The notes under the pieces are model-generated. The model worked only from the letters and a program-made list of their open reading frames with translations. It searched no databases and was not told where the DNA came from. Both the position numbers and the translations under genes were made by a program. DNA of 64,000 bases from Curtobacterium sp. 9128 (lineage in GTDB: Bacteria; Actinomycetota; Actinomycetes; Actinomycetales; Microbacteriaceae). Location of the stretch: positions 562,263-626,262 of the forward strand of contig NZ_VEAF01000001.1 in NCBI RefSeq assembly GCF_007673775.1. The letters run 5' to 3'. Positions 53,824 to 62,686 of this stretch are shown here, in pieces (position 1 is the stretch's first letter; every line of letters begins with the position of its first letter).

Positions 53824-55319
53824 CCCGGGTGCCGCGCGTCCTCAGCATCGCGGGGACCGACCCGACAGGTGGGGCCGGCCTGCAGGCGGACCTCAAGGCC
53901 ATCGCGGCGCACGACGGCTACGGCATGGCGGTGGTGACCGCCGTCGTCGCGCAGAACACGCACGGCGTGCGGTCGGTGCACGTCCCGGACGTCCGGGTCC
54001 TGCGCGACCAGCTCAATGCCGTGTCGGACGACGTGGAGGTGGACGCCGTCAAGGTCGGGATGCTCGGGACCGCCGCCGTCGTCCGGGAGGTGACCGACTG
54101 GCTGCGGACCACGCGGCCGCCGTTCGTCGTGGTCGATCCGGTGATGGTCGCGACGAGCGGCGACCGGCTGCTCGACGCGGAGGGGGAACAGGCGATGACC
54201 GCGCTGCTCGCCGACGCCGACCTCGTCACGCCGAACCGTCCGGAGCTGACGGTGCTCGCACGGCTGGCCGGCGTCGACGCCGCGGACCCGGTCGTCGCGG
54301 CACGCGGGGTGGCCGCGGCGTGGGAGGTGATCGTCCTCGCGAAGGGCGGACACGCCGGCGGCGACCGTTCGGACGACGTCCTCGTCGCGCCCGACGGCAG
54401 GACGCGCGTGTTCACGGCGCCGCGGGTGGTGACGGACAACACCCACGGGACCGGGTGTTCGCTGTCGAGCGCGATCGCGACGCTCGTCGCGCGTCACGGC
54501 GACTGGGAGATCGCGGTGGGCGGGGCGAAGGCCTGGTTGACCGCTGCGCTCCGCGGTGCTGACGCACTCCGGGTCGGCAGTGGCAACGGTCCGGTCGACC
54601 ACGGGGCGGTCCTGCGGGCGGCGCTGCCCGCACCGCGGAGCACGGACGCCTGGTGGGCCGACGTCCGGGAGCTGCTCGACGCGACGATCGAGACGCCGTT
54701 CCTCCGTGGGTTGGCTGACGGCACCCTGGACCAGGACGTGTTCGCGGGGTACCTGGCGCAGGACGTGCACTACCTCCGCGCCTACGGACGGCACCTCGCC
54801 GCGATCGCCGCACGGAGCACGGGCGACGCCGCGGCGACGTGGCGACGGGCGGCGCTCGGCTGCGACGAGGAGGCGGCCAGGCTGCACCACCGCCGCCTCG
54901 CCGGCACGCACGCCGACGACCCGGTGCACCCGACGTGCGCCGGCTACCTCGCGCACCTCGACGCGGCGGCGGCTCACCCCGACGTCGCGGTGCTGGCGGC
55001 GGCCGTCCTGCCGTGCTTCCGGGTCTACGCCTGGGTCGGGGCCGAGCTCGGCACCGCGCCGCCCGACCACCCGTTCGCCGACTGGGTCACCGCCTACCGC
55101 GACGAGGAGTTCGCGGCGTCGAGCGCGCGTGTCACCGCGATGGTCGAGGAACTCGCCGACGTCGCTGACCCGGCGGTCCGTGGGGCGATGGCCTGGGCGT
55201 TCCGCACCTCGACCCGGTGGGAGCTGGCGTTCTTCCGGATGCCCTACGACCTCGGCGGGGACCGCACGAGCTCGACGTCGAGCGATCCGCCCGACACGGT
55301 GCACCGCATCCAGGTGTGA
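53820..55319 (+). CDS. thiD: ThiD-TenA fusion (HMP kinase/thiaminase II)
   Basis: This 499-residue protein fuses two salvage enzymes. Residues 1-270 form an HMP/HMP-P kinase (SIAGTDPTGGAGLQADLKA and HGTGCSLSSAIAT). Residues about 285-485 form a TenA domain (ETPFLRGLADGTLDQDVFAGYLAQD and YVAYR-like DWVTAYRDEEF) that hydrolyses degraded thiamine to give HMP. The last 76 bases are antisense to a phosphoesterase gene. Together with thiM and thiE this gives salvage only; no thiC or thiG lies nearby. Confidence 0.93.
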   Translation: MTRVPRVLSIAGTDPTGGAGLQADLKAIAAHDGYGMAVVTAVVAQNTHGVRSVHVPDVRVLRDQLNAVSDDVEVDAVKVGMLGTAAVVREVTDWLRTTRPPFVVVDPVMVATSGDRLLDAEGEQAMTALLADADLVTPNRPELTVLARLAGVDAADPVVAARGVAAAWEVIVLAKGGHAGGDRSDDVLVAPDGRTRVFTAPRVVTDNTHGTGCSLSSAIATLVARHGDWEIAVGGAKAWLTAALRGADALRVGSGNGPVDHGAVLRAALPAPRSTDAWWADVRELLDATIETPFLRGLADGTLDQDVFAGYLAQDVHYLRAYGRHLAAIAARSTGDAAATWRRAALGCDEEAARLHHRRLAGTHADDPVHPTCAGYLAHLDAAAAHPDVAVLAAAVLPCFRVYAWVGAELGTAPPDHPFADWVTAYRDEEFAASSARVTAMVEELADVADPAVRGAMAWAFRTSTRWELAFFRMPYDLGGDRTSSTSSDPPDTVHRIQV

Positions 55320-55750
55320 TCCGGCTGCCGCCGCCGGTCCGTGGGCGAGCCGGGGTTGAGCAGCCGGAGGCCGCCGGGCGCCACGGTGTCCCACGGGATG
55401 TGCGAGTGCCCGAACACGAGCACGTCGACGTCCGGGTACGCGGCGGCCATCCGGCGTTCCCGGCCGGCCGCCTGCCCGGTCTCGTGCACGACCGCGAACC
55501 GCAGCCCCTCGACGGCGACGCGGGCCACGAGGGGCAGACGGTCGTCGAACTCGGGCCCGTCGTTGTTCCCGCGGACACCGACGAAGGACGCGGACCGCGC
55601 CGCGACGGCGTCGAGGGTGGCGAGGTCCACCCAGTCCCCGGCGTGCACGACCAGGTCAGCGGCGTCGATGTCGGCCCACAGCGCCGGCGGCAGGTCCTTC
55701 GCCCGCTTCGGCAGGTGCGTGTCCGAGAGCAGCACCATCGAGGTCGTCAC
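55244..55750 (-). CDS. YfcE-type metallophosphoesterase
   Basis: This 168-residue calcineurin-like phosphoesterase has LLSDTHLP, HAGDWVD, RGNNDGP, FGHSHIP and NPGSPTDRR, the complete metal-binding set of the YfcE/MJ0936 group. Natural substrate is unknown. It starts by overlapping the MarR gene stop (ATGA) and its tail overlaps the ThiD-TenA coding sequence on the opposite strand by 76 bases. Confidence 0.9.
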   Translation of the reverse strand: MTTSMVLLSDTHLPKRAKDLPPALWADIDAADLVVHAGDWVDLATLDAVAARSASFVGVRGNNDGPEFDDRLPLVARVAVEGLRFAVVHETGQAAGRERRMAAAYPDVDVLVFGHSHIPWDTVAPGGLRLLNPGSPTDRRRQPDHTWMRCTVSGGSLDVELVRSPPRS

Positions 55751-56241
55751 GGCTGCGACACGTCCGTGTCGTCCGGCGTCACCCTGGCGGGCATCGGCAG
55801 TCCCGCTTCGTCAGAGGCGCCGAGCCGTTCGAGGAGTCCGGCGAGCAGGGCGATGTCGTCGTCGGACCAGCTCGCGATCCGTTCGTCGAGGGCGTCGCGG
55901 TGCAGCTTCACCGACCGCTCGAGCGCCGCACGCCCCGCGTCGGTGACCTCCAGCGGCTTCGCGTTGCCGGTGCCGCCGTCGGTCGTGCGGACCAGGCCCG
56001 CGGCGAGCAGCCCCGCGAGCTGCCGGGAGATCGTGGAGCGGTTCAGTCGCAGGTACCGGGCGATGTCGATCGCCATGCAGCCGGGGTGCAGCACGACGAA
56101 GTCGACGAGCGACTGGTCGACGATGCTCAGCACGGAGTCGTCGCCCCGCGCCCGGATGCTCGCACGGCGCGTGATCCGGGACAGTTCCGTGTAGGCCCGT
56201 CCGATGTCAGCGTCCCGGACGTCGGACCTCGGGTGGTCCAT
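55747..56241 (-). CDS. MarR family regulator
   Basis: This 164-residue regulator has a winged helix (MAIDIARYLRLNRSTISRQLAGLLAAGLV) and the MarR-type wing with NAKPLEVTDAGRAAL. ATG at 56241 has GGAG five bases upstream. Its coupling to the phosphoesterase gene by overlap suggests common transcription, not necessarily common function. Confidence 0.87.
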   Translation of the reverse strand: MDHPRSDVRDADIGRAYTELSRITRRASIRARGDDSVLSIVDQSLVDFVVLHPGCMAIDIARYLRLNRSTISRQLAGLLAAGLVRTTDGGTGNAKPLEVTDAGRAALERSVKLHRDALDERIASWSDDDIALLAGLLERLGASDEAGLPMPARVTPDDTDVSQP

Positions 56242-56413
56242 CCTGGCTCCAACCTGTCGTCCCCGGTCGTCGGCGGTGGGATGGTCTCGGCCGCCCCCGG
56301 GGGTCTTCCCGGTCACGATACCGGCGCGGTGGGGCCGTGCGTCGCGGCGGATCGCCGACGGCTGCGCGACGGACCGCCGGAGTGCGCGATCCCGCAGCCG
56401 CGGGCACGACCCG
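56242..56413. other. Short intergenic region
   Basis: This 172-base gap between the MarR gene and the VOC gene holds the probable MarR promoter. I could not identify a clear operator palindrome. Confidence 0.3.
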
Positions 56414-56875
56414 CTACGCGCCGCGCGCCGCTGCCTGCAGGGCGGCGATGTCGAGCTTCACCATCTGCCGCATCGCCTGGTACGCGCGTCCGGCCCCCTC
56501 GGGGTCACCACCGGCGCTCATGATCTCGCCCATGTCCGCCGGCGTGACCTGCCACGAGACGCCCCATGCGTCGGTGAGCCAGCCGCAGGCGACCGGGGTG
56601 CCGCCGGCGTCGACGAACGCGTCCCAGATGCGGTCGAGCTCCGCCTGGTCCTCGACGTCGACCTGGAACGAGATCGCGTCGGAGTGCGGGTGGCCGGGGC
56701 CAGCGTTCATCGCCCGGTACGGCTGGCCGCCGAGTCGGAACTCGACGACGAGGGTGCTGCCGTCGGGGAGCTTCTCGACGTGCTCCACGGTCGAGTCGGG
56801 GATCACCGAGGTGTAGAACCGGGCGGCCTCCTCGGCCTGCCCGTCGTACCAGATGAAGGGGACGATCTGTCGCAC
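56414..56875 (-). CDS. VOC superfamily PhnB-like protein
   Basis: This 153-residue protein has the pattern of the PhnB/3-demethylubiquinone-9 methyltransferase-like branch of the VOC superfamily: PFIWYDGQAEEAARFY at the N-terminus and DAWGVSWQVTP in the second half. The branch is misnamed in many databases, and the enzymatic role is not established. GTG at 56875 is the start. It follows the GNAT gene after 19 bases. Confidence 0.85.
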   Translation of the reverse strand: MRQIVPFIWYDGQAEEAARFYTSVIPDSTVEHVEKLPDGSTLVVEFRLGGQPYRAMNAGPGHPHSDAISFQVDVEDQAELDRIWDAFVDAGGTPVACGWLTDAWGVSWQVTPADMGEIMSAGGDPEGAGRAYQAMRQMVKLDIAALQAAARGA

Positions 56876-56894
56876 GGGGTGTCCTGTCGTCGGC

Positions 56895-57191
56895 TCAGTC
56901 CGCGGCGGTGCGGCTGAGGAGTGAGGCCTTCTCGGGGTGCTCGTCGAACCACTTGCCGACGAACCAGCACATCGGCACGATCCGCTTGTCCGTCCTGGTC
57001 TCGACGTCGGCCACGGCGTACTCGACGAGCTCGGCCGCGTAGCCGTGCCCGCGGTGCGCCGGGACCGTGTAGGTGTGCGGGAACGCGACGGCGTCGGCGT
57101 TCTCGCGGTGGTCGAGCACACTGACGAGTTCACCGTCGACGTACAGCGCGTAGCGCTGTCGGTCGGTCTCGTTGCGGAACTCGTGTGCCAT
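56895..57191 (-). CDS. YjdJ-type small GNAT acetyltransferase
   Basis: This 98-residue protein matches the small GCN5-related family with YALYVDGELVSVLDHR and the acetyl-CoA loop PAHRGHGYAAELVEYA. Small members lack most of the N-terminal region of GNATs and may acetylate protein or metabolite amines. ATG at 57191 is the start. Confidence 0.85.
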   Translation of the reverse strand: MAHEFRNETDRQRYALYVDGELVSVLDHRENADAVAFPHTYTVPAHRGHGYAAELVEYAVADVETRTDKRIVPMCWFVGKWFDEHPEKASLLSRTAAD

Positions 57192-57242
57192 GCCGCCATC
57201 CTGCCTCGGAATGCTCCGAGGGGCACGGCGTTGTCTGGGTGC

Positions 57243-57890
57243 ATGACGACCATCGGGATCATCGGAGCAGGCAACATCGGAGCACAGCTGGCACGACTGG
57301 CGGTGGAGCACGGGTACGACGTGGCGATCGCGAACTCCCGCGGGCCGGAGACGCTGACGGACCTGGTGTCCGAACTCGGCGACCGAGCACACGCGGTCAC
57401 CCGGGACGAGGCGGCCGAACAGGGCGACCTCGTCGTGGTGACGACCCCGCTCGCCGCGATCGAGACGATCCCCGTCGAGCCCCTCGTCGGCAAGGTCGTG
57501 ATCGACACGAACAACTACTACCCGCAGCGCGACGGGCACATCGCGGCACTGGACGACGAGACGACCACGACGGCCGAGCTGCTGCAGGACCACCTCCCCG
57601 GCGCCCGCGTCGTGAAGGCGTTCAACCACATCGCCGCGGCGGACCTCACGACCGCGGGGAGCCCGGCCGGCACCGTCGGCCGACGTGCCCTGGTGGTCGC
57701 CGGCGACGACGCCGAGGCCAAGCGCGTGGTGTCCGACCTGCTCGACGAGTTCGGCTTCGACGCGGTGGACATCGGCGCACTCGCCGAGGGCTGGCGCATC
57801 CAGCGGGACACCCCCGGCTACGTCAAGCCCTACGCGGCACTCGAGCTCGAGCAGGCCGTGGCGGACGCCAAGCGCTACCGCGACATGTGA
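57243..57890 (+). CDS. F420-dependent NADP oxidoreductase-like protein
   Basis: This 215-residue protein has the dinucleotide loop GIIGAGNIGAQLARLA and the C-terminal VVKAFNHIAAADL typical of NADP oxidoreductases of the F420-dependent type. Many actinobacterial members use NADP without F420. The gene is divergent from the GNAT gene with 51 bases between starts. Confidence 0.87.
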   Translation: MTTIGIIGAGNIGAQLARLAVEHGYDVAIANSRGPETLTDLVSELGDRAHAVTRDEAAEQGDLVVVTTPLAAIETIPVEPLVGKVVIDTNNYYPQRDGHIAALDDETTTTAELLQDHLPGARVVKAFNHIAAADLTTAGSPAGTVGRRALVVAGDDAEAKRVVSDLLDEFGFDAVDIGALAEGWRIQRDTPGYVKPYAALELEQAVADAKRYRDM

Positions 57891-57896
57891 CCGGCG

Positions 57897-57922
57897 GGGC
57901 GGGCGCCCGAGGGCGTCCGCCC
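57897..57922. terminator. Hairpin between convergent genes
   Basis: Arms 57897-57908 and 57911-57922 (GGGCGGGCGCCC and its near complement, one mismatch) close a two-base loop immediately after the oxidoreductase stop. Confidence 0.5.
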
Positions 57923-57923
57923 G

Positions 57924-57979
57924 TCACGCCCGTCCAGTCACGCCCGTCAGGCCCGTCCGGTCACGCCCGTCACGCCCGT
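57924..57979. repeat. TCACGCCCGT repeat cluster
   Basis: Copies of TCACGCCCGT occur at 57924, 57938, 57947 (one change), 57961 and 57970, with spacings alternating 14, 9, 14, 9. The last copy runs into the stop codon of the aldo/keto reductase gene. Confidence 0.8.
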
Positions 57980-58938
57980 TCGAAGACGAGCGTCATCTCG
58001 GCGAGGTCGTCCTCGCTCGGGATCCACGCGGTCCCCGCGTCGACGTTCTGCGCGATCTGCTCGGGCTTCGTCGCGCCGGCGATCACACTGGTGAGGCCCG
58101 GCTGCGCGAGCAGCCAGGCGAAGGTGGCCTGCAGCATCGTGACACCGCGGTCGTCGCAGAACCGCTGGTACGCCTCGAGCACGTCCCACGGGGCCTGCTC
58201 GAGGAGCTCCGGCTTCCGCGTCGTCAGACGTCCGTCCGCCGGGCCCCCGGACCGCGTGTACTTGCCGCTGAGCAGCCCGTTGTACAGCGGGAAGAACGGC
58301 AGGAACCCGAGGGCGTAGGCACGGACCGCCGGGAGGACCTCGTCCTCGACGGCACGGGCCAGGGGGCTGTACTCGTTCTGGGCGGACACGAACGCGGTCG
58401 TCCCCGCGATGGATGCGGTGAGCTCCGCCTCGGCGATCTGCCACCCGGCGAAGTTCGAGTGCCCGACGTAGCGGATCTTGCCCTCGCGCACGAGGTCGTC
58501 GAGGACCGACAACGTCTCCTCGATCGGCGTCACCGCGTCGGGTCGGTGCATCTGGTACAGGTCGATCCAGTCCGTGCCGAGCCGACGGAGCGACGACTCG
58601 ACGGCGAGCCGGACGTACCGACGGGAGCCGCGGACACCCCAGTCCGGCCCGTTCGACCCGCGCATGTCCATGCCGAACTTCGTGGCGAGGACGACCTCGT
58701 CGCGTCGCCCGGCGATGGCCGTGCCGAGCATCGACTCGGACTGCCCCGGGGTCCCGCCGTAGACGTCGGCGGTGTCGAGGAGGGTCACGCCGGCGTCGAG
58801 GGCCGCGTGCACGACGGCGTCGGTACCGTCCTGCGTCTCGGTCGCGGTGCCCGGACGACCGAAGTTGTTGCAGCCGAGGCCGACGGTGGAGACGACGAGC
58901 CCGGACGGGCCGAGGGGACGGTGTTCGATCGCTGCCAT
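57970..58938 (-). CDS. Aldo/keto reductase
   Basis: This 322-residue NADPH-dependent reductase has LDTADVYGG with the catalytic Asp and Tyr, Lys in LATKFGM, and His in YQMHRPD, completing the tetrad. It resembles the YhdN/AKR11-type group, including a C-terminal GATKPEQIAQNV. The ATG at 58938 gives the normal N-terminus; substrate unknown. Confidence 0.9.
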   Translation of the reverse strand: MAAIEHRPLGPSGLVVSTVGLGCNNFGRPGTATETQDGTDAVVHAALDAGVTLLDTADVYGGTPGQSESMLGTAIAGRRDEVVLATKFGMDMRGSNGPDWGVRGSRRYVRLAVESSLRRLGTDWIDLYQMHRPDAVTPIEETLSVLDDLVREGKIRYVGHSNFAGWQIAEAELTASIAGTTAFVSAQNEYSPLARAVEDEVLPAVRAYALGFLPFFPLYNGLLSGKYTRSGGPADGRLTTRKPELLEQAPWDVLEAYQRFCDDRGVTMLQATFAWLLAQPGLTSVIAGATKPEQIAQNVDAGTAWIPSEDDLAEMTLVFERA

Positions 58939-59034
58939 GGCTCGACCGTACCGGCGTCCCCGGAACTGGGGCTGCACCACGACGACGACCGCCCGTTAGG
59001 AATGACCAAGGACCAGCGGCCGGAGGGAGCACAC

Positions 59035-60354
59035 GTGGCGTCGCACCGCATGCCCGACTCCGAGCGACCACGCCGTCCCGTCCCCGCATGGGTGACGGCT
59101 CCGGTGGAGAGCACCGCCGACCGGGAGGCTCGACCCGCCTCCGCCACGCCGGCCCCCGTCGTCGGGGCCCCGCCGTCCGTCCCCGCGGTCGCGTCCGCCC
59201 CGCCGGCCCTGTCCGCCTCGTCGGTCCTGTCCACACCGCCGGCCGTGTCCGCCCCGTCGACCCTGTCAGCCCCGTCCGCAGTTCCGGCCCCGTCCGCAGT
59301 TCCCGCCCCGTCGGCCGGGACCGCGGGACCGGCCGAACCGGCGCCGGCCGTCGCCCCCGACGCCACCGCCGTGCTGGACCCGGACGCCGTCGCACCGGAC
59401 TTCCCGCCGGACCAGGAGCACCTCCCGCCGGCACCGACCTCCCCCACCGTGCACACCGTGCCGTTCGACCAGCTCGTCGCCGGGACGGACACCCGGGCGC
59501 TGCGGGCACCGGCGCCGTCCTCACCGATCGACGCCGCCCCCGCTCCCGCCGCCCGTGTGCCGGTCGACGCCGTGACGGTGGCCACCGTCCCGATGGACGT
59601 CGTCTCGGCCGACGCCGACCCGGAGACCGTCATCGCTGCCCCGGCAGCACCGGCCGGTCCGGTCGTCCCGCGCACCGGTCAGCCGCGGTTCTCCGTGCCG
59701 GGACTCGAACACGTCGTCGTGGAGGGCTCCGAGCCGGCGCCCGCGGGCCCGGTCGGGTACCGGACGCCGGCGCGGTTCGCCCACCAGCAGGCGACGCCGG
59801 CCCTCCTCGCGACCCCCGCGGCGATGCCCGCGCCGAGGACGGGCGACGCCGCCCTGACCGGCGCCGGCCCGCGAGCCGACCACCAGACGACCGCGACGAA
59901 CGCCGGCCAGGCCGCACCGAGCCTCCCGTCCGCCGCCGCGACGACGGCCACAGATGCGACGGCCGCCGCGCTGCCGGCCACGGAACCGGCCACCGACCGT
60001 GCCGCACGGACCCGGTCGACCGCGCGACGGGCGCTCGGTGCCACACCCGGCGCGGTCCTCGGCGCCGTCGCGGGCATCGCCGCCCTCGGACTCGCGGCGT
60101 GGTGGTTCACCGCGCCGGGCTCCGTGCACGCCGTCGGGGTGCTGCTCGGCGTGCTCGGCGTGCTGCTCTCCGTCGTCACCCTGCGGAACCCCGCGGCGAC
60201 GTGGCAGCGACCCGTCGCCCTGCTCGGCGCGGTCCTCGGCACCGTGGGCACGCTCGTGCTGCTCTGGGCCGTCGCGACCGTCGTCCTGCCGGCGGCGGGC
60301 GTGACGCTGCCCGACCTCACCGGTTCCGGCACGGTCCCCACGCTCGTCCCCTGA
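59035..60354 (+). CDS. Pro/Ala-rich protein with C-terminal membrane helices
   Basis: This 439-residue protein has about 340 residues dominated by Pro, Ala, Ser, Thr and Asp with repeated APSA-type motifs, followed by three hydrophobic segments (about residues 343-365, 368-385 and 395-420). I do not recognise the family. GTG at 59035 has GGAGGGAG upstream; an ATG at 59002 lies in frame but has no ribosome site. The extended tail could be cytoplasmic and disordered or wall-spanning, depending on topology. Confidence 0.75.
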   Translation: MASHRMPDSERPRRPVPAWVTAPVESTADREARPASATPAPVVGAPPSVPAVASAPPALSASSVLSTPPAVSAPSTLSAPSAVPAPSAVPAPSAGTAGPAEPAPAVAPDATAVLDPDAVAPDFPPDQEHLPPAPTSPTVHTVPFDQLVAGTDTRALRAPAPSSPIDAAPAPAARVPVDAVTVATVPMDVVSADADPETVIAAPAAPAGPVVPRTGQPRFSVPGLEHVVVEGSEPAPAGPVGYRTPARFAHQQATPALLATPAAMPAPRTGDAALTGAGPRADHQTTATNAGQAAPSLPSAAATTATDATAAALPATEPATDRAARTRSTARRALGATPGAVLGAVAGIAALGLAAWWFTAPGSVHAVGVLLGVLGVLLSVVTLRNPAATWQRPVALLGAVLGTVGTLVLLWAVATVVLPAAGVTLPDLTGSGTVPTLVP

Positions 60355-60366
60355 GCTGCGGCCCGG

Positions 60367-61242
60367 TCAGACCGCGCGGACCACGCCCCGCGACAGGATC
60401 GCGTTCGTCAGGGCGTCGATCGGTTCGCGCTGCACGGTCGGGTTCGCGATGAGCACGTAGTCGACGGCGGGCAGGTCGGGCAGGCCGAGGCGCTGCGAGA
60501 CCTTGACGAGGTCCGCGGGGATGAGCGAGTGCGGGAACACCGCGACGCCGATCCCGGCCCGCACGGCGGCGAGCACCCCGTTGACGTCCCGCGTGTTGCA
60601 GGTGATCCGCCAGGTGCGACCGGCGGCCTCGAGCGCGTCGATGGCCATCTGCCGACTGATGCTCGGCGCCTGGTAGACGATGAGCGGCACGGGTTCGTCC
60701 CGCTCCACGGCGATGCCGTCCTGCGCCATCCACACCATCTGGTCCGTCGCGACCCGGGTCCCCTCGGCGGACTCCCCCGCGGTCTGCTTGATGAACACCA
60801 GGTCGAGCTGTCCCGCGTGCACCCGGCGGAGCAGCGGTGTCGACTGGTTCACCGTGAGCTCGAGGTTCACCTGCGGGTGCAGGCGCCGGAAGTCCCGGAG
60901 GATCCGCGGCAACTGCGTGATCGCGAGGTCGTCCGCCGCACCGAACCGGAGGCGTCCGCGGGTCGCGGACCCCGAGAAGTAGGCGTCCGCCGTGGCGTGT
61001 GCCGCGAGGATCGTCCTGGCGAACCCGGCCATCGCGTCGCCGTTGTCGGTGAGCGTCACGCCGCGGGTGTCCCGGGCGACGAGCGTCCGCGACACCGCCG
61101 TCTCGAGCCGGCGGACGTGCTGCGACACCGTCGGCTGGCTGATGCCGAGCCGCGCCCCCGCCTGCGTGAAGCTCCGCGTCTCGGCGACGGCCAGGAAGGT
61201 CTGCAGCAGCACCGGGTCAAGCACGGGGACCTCATTCGACAT
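60367..61242 (-). CDS. LysR family regulator
   Basis: This 291-residue regulator has a LysR winged helix (LQTFLAVAETRSFTQAGARLGISQPTVSQHVRRLE) and the typical type 2 periplasmic-binding fold for an effector. It is divergent from the MFS gene with about 100 bases between starts, the usual layout for activating or repressing a neighbouring transporter. Confidence 0.9.
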   Translation of the reverse strand: MSNEVPVLDPVLLQTFLAVAETRSFTQAGARLGISQPTVSQHVRRLETAVSRTLVARDTRGVTLTDNGDAMAGFARTILAAHATADAYFSGSATRGRLRFGAADDLAITQLPRILRDFRRLHPQVNLELTVNQSTPLLRRVHAGQLDLVFIKQTAGESAEGTRVATDQMVWMAQDGIAVERDEPVPLIVYQAPSISRQMAIDALEAAGRTWRITCNTRDVNGVLAAVRAGIGVAVFPHSLIPADLVKVSQRLGLPDLPAVDYVLIANPTVQREPIDALTNAILSRGVVRAV

Positions 61243-61343
61243 CGCAATGGAGTGATAGCGAGCATACGGTCGCCGAATGGGTCTCGTCCACGTAGTTTCG
61301 AATGGGTACCTGTTCGACCACCGACAGCCGGAGAACCCCACCT
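61243..61343. promoter_or_regulatory. LysR-MFS divergent regulatory region
   Basis: This gap should hold the LysR site. CGAATGGG occurs twice (61275-61282 and 61299-61306), 24 bases apart, a candidate for part of the operator; a canonical T-N11-A box cannot be fixed. An ATG at 61302 opens an alternative MFS start. Confidence 0.35.
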
Positions 61344-62669
61344 GTGAGCGCGTCATCGACGACCCTCCCCCCACCCACCGAGCCCCTGCCGATCCAGGCC
61401 GAGCGACCGCCGTGGCGGCACACGCTCATCGCCCTGTCGGTGCCGAACTTCCGGCTGTTCACGGCGACGAACCTGGTCGCCATGACCGCGGGGTGGATGC
61501 AGCGGATCGCGCAGGACTGGCTCGTGCTCCAGCTGACCGGCTCCGTCGCGCAGGTCGGCATCACGGTCGCCTGTCAGTTCGCGCCGATGCTGTTCTTCGG
61601 ACTGTTCGGCGGGGTCATCGTCGACCGGTTCTCCAAGCGTGCGCTCATGATGATCACGCAGGGCTCGTTCGCGGTGCTGTCGGCACTCCTCGCGGTGCTG
61701 ACGCTGAGCGGCGTGGTGCAGGCCTGGCACATCTGGGCGATCGCCTTCGTCGTCGGCATGGTCACCGTCATCGACAACCCCGCCCGGCAGGTGTTCGTGA
61801 CGGAGATCGTCGGCCAGCAGCACCTCCGGAACGCCATCAGCGTGAACTCCTCGGTCTTCCAGCTCGGCGGCATGATCGGCCCGGCACTGTCCGGCGCCCT
61901 GCTCGTCGCCGTCGGCGCCGGCTGGTCGTTCGGGGTGAACGCGATCGCCTGCGCCGCGGTCGTCGTCACGCTCGGGTTCCTCCGGGTGTCCGAGCTACAC
62001 CGCACGCCGCCGGCACCGCGCGCGAAGGGCCAGCTCGTCGAGGGACTGCGGTACGCCGTCCGGAAGCCGACGATCATCGTGCCGGTCGTCCTCGTGGCGT
62101 TCTTCTCGGTCTTCGCCCTGACCATGCCGGTGCTGCTCTCGGCGTTCGCGTCCGAGGTCTACCACGTCGGCGCCGGCGGCTACGGCGTCTTCAACTCGGC
62201 GATCGCCATCGGCGCCCTCGCCGGCGCGCTGCTCTCCACCCGACGGGCCGTGGTCCGGCTCCGCACCATCGTCGGCGGGGTGTTCTGGACCGGCGTCCTG
62301 CTCGTCGTCTCCGGCAGCATCCCGCTCATCGCGCCGTTCACCGTGATGCTCGTCGCCGTCGGGATGTCGCAGCTGCTGTTCCAGACCGCCTCGAACTCGC
62401 TCGTGCAGCTGTCCTCGAACATCGCGATCCGCGGGCGCGTGATGTCCCTCTACGTCCTCGTGCTGCTCGGCGGCCAGGCGATCGGCGGTCCGCTCATGGG
62501 GCAGGTGGTCGACCACTTCGGCGCACACGTCGGCATGGTCGTCGCCGGCGGGATCCCGGCCGCAGCAGCAGCCGTGGTCGGGCTCGTGCTCGCCCGCCGC
62601 GGAGGGCTGCACCTGTCGGTGCGGATGCGGCACCACGTCCCGCTCCCGGCGATCGTCGGGCACCGCTGA
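61344..62669 (+). CDS. EntS-like MFS exporter
   Basis: This 441-residue transporter has twelve hydrophobic segments with the pattern of the enterobactin-exporter EntS-like branch: WRHTLIALSVPNFRLF at the N-terminus, GGVIVDRFSKRALMM between helices 2 and 3. GTG at 61344 has GGAG ten bases upstream; the ATG at 61302 adds 14 residues. Control by the adjacent LysR protein is likely; the substrate is unknown. Confidence 0.88.
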   Translation: MSASSTTLPPPTEPLPIQAERPPWRHTLIALSVPNFRLFTATNLVAMTAGWMQRIAQDWLVLQLTGSVAQVGITVACQFAPMLFFGLFGGVIVDRFSKRALMMITQGSFAVLSALLAVLTLSGVVQAWHIWAIAFVVGMVTVIDNPARQVFVTEIVGQQHLRNAISVNSSVFQLGGMIGPALSGALLVAVGAGWSFGVNAIACAAVVVTLGFLRVSELHRTPPAPRAKGQLVEGLRYAVRKPTIIVPVVLVAFFSVFALTMPVLLSAFASEVYHVGAGGYGVFNSAIAIGALAGALLSTRRAVVRLRTIVGGVFWTGVLLVVSGSIPLIAPFTVMLVAVGMSQLLFQTASNSLVQLSSNIAIRGRVMSLYVLVLLGGQAIGGPLMGQVVDHFGAHVGMVVAGGIPAAAAAVVGLVLARRGGLHLSVRMRHHVPLPAIVGHR

Positions 62670-62686
62670 GACACGGGCGCGTCCAC

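Noticed and set aside
53824..55319. Two separate genes thiD and tenA
   Set aside because: The reading frame continues without stop or new ribosome site between the kinase and TenA parts, so it is one fused protein.
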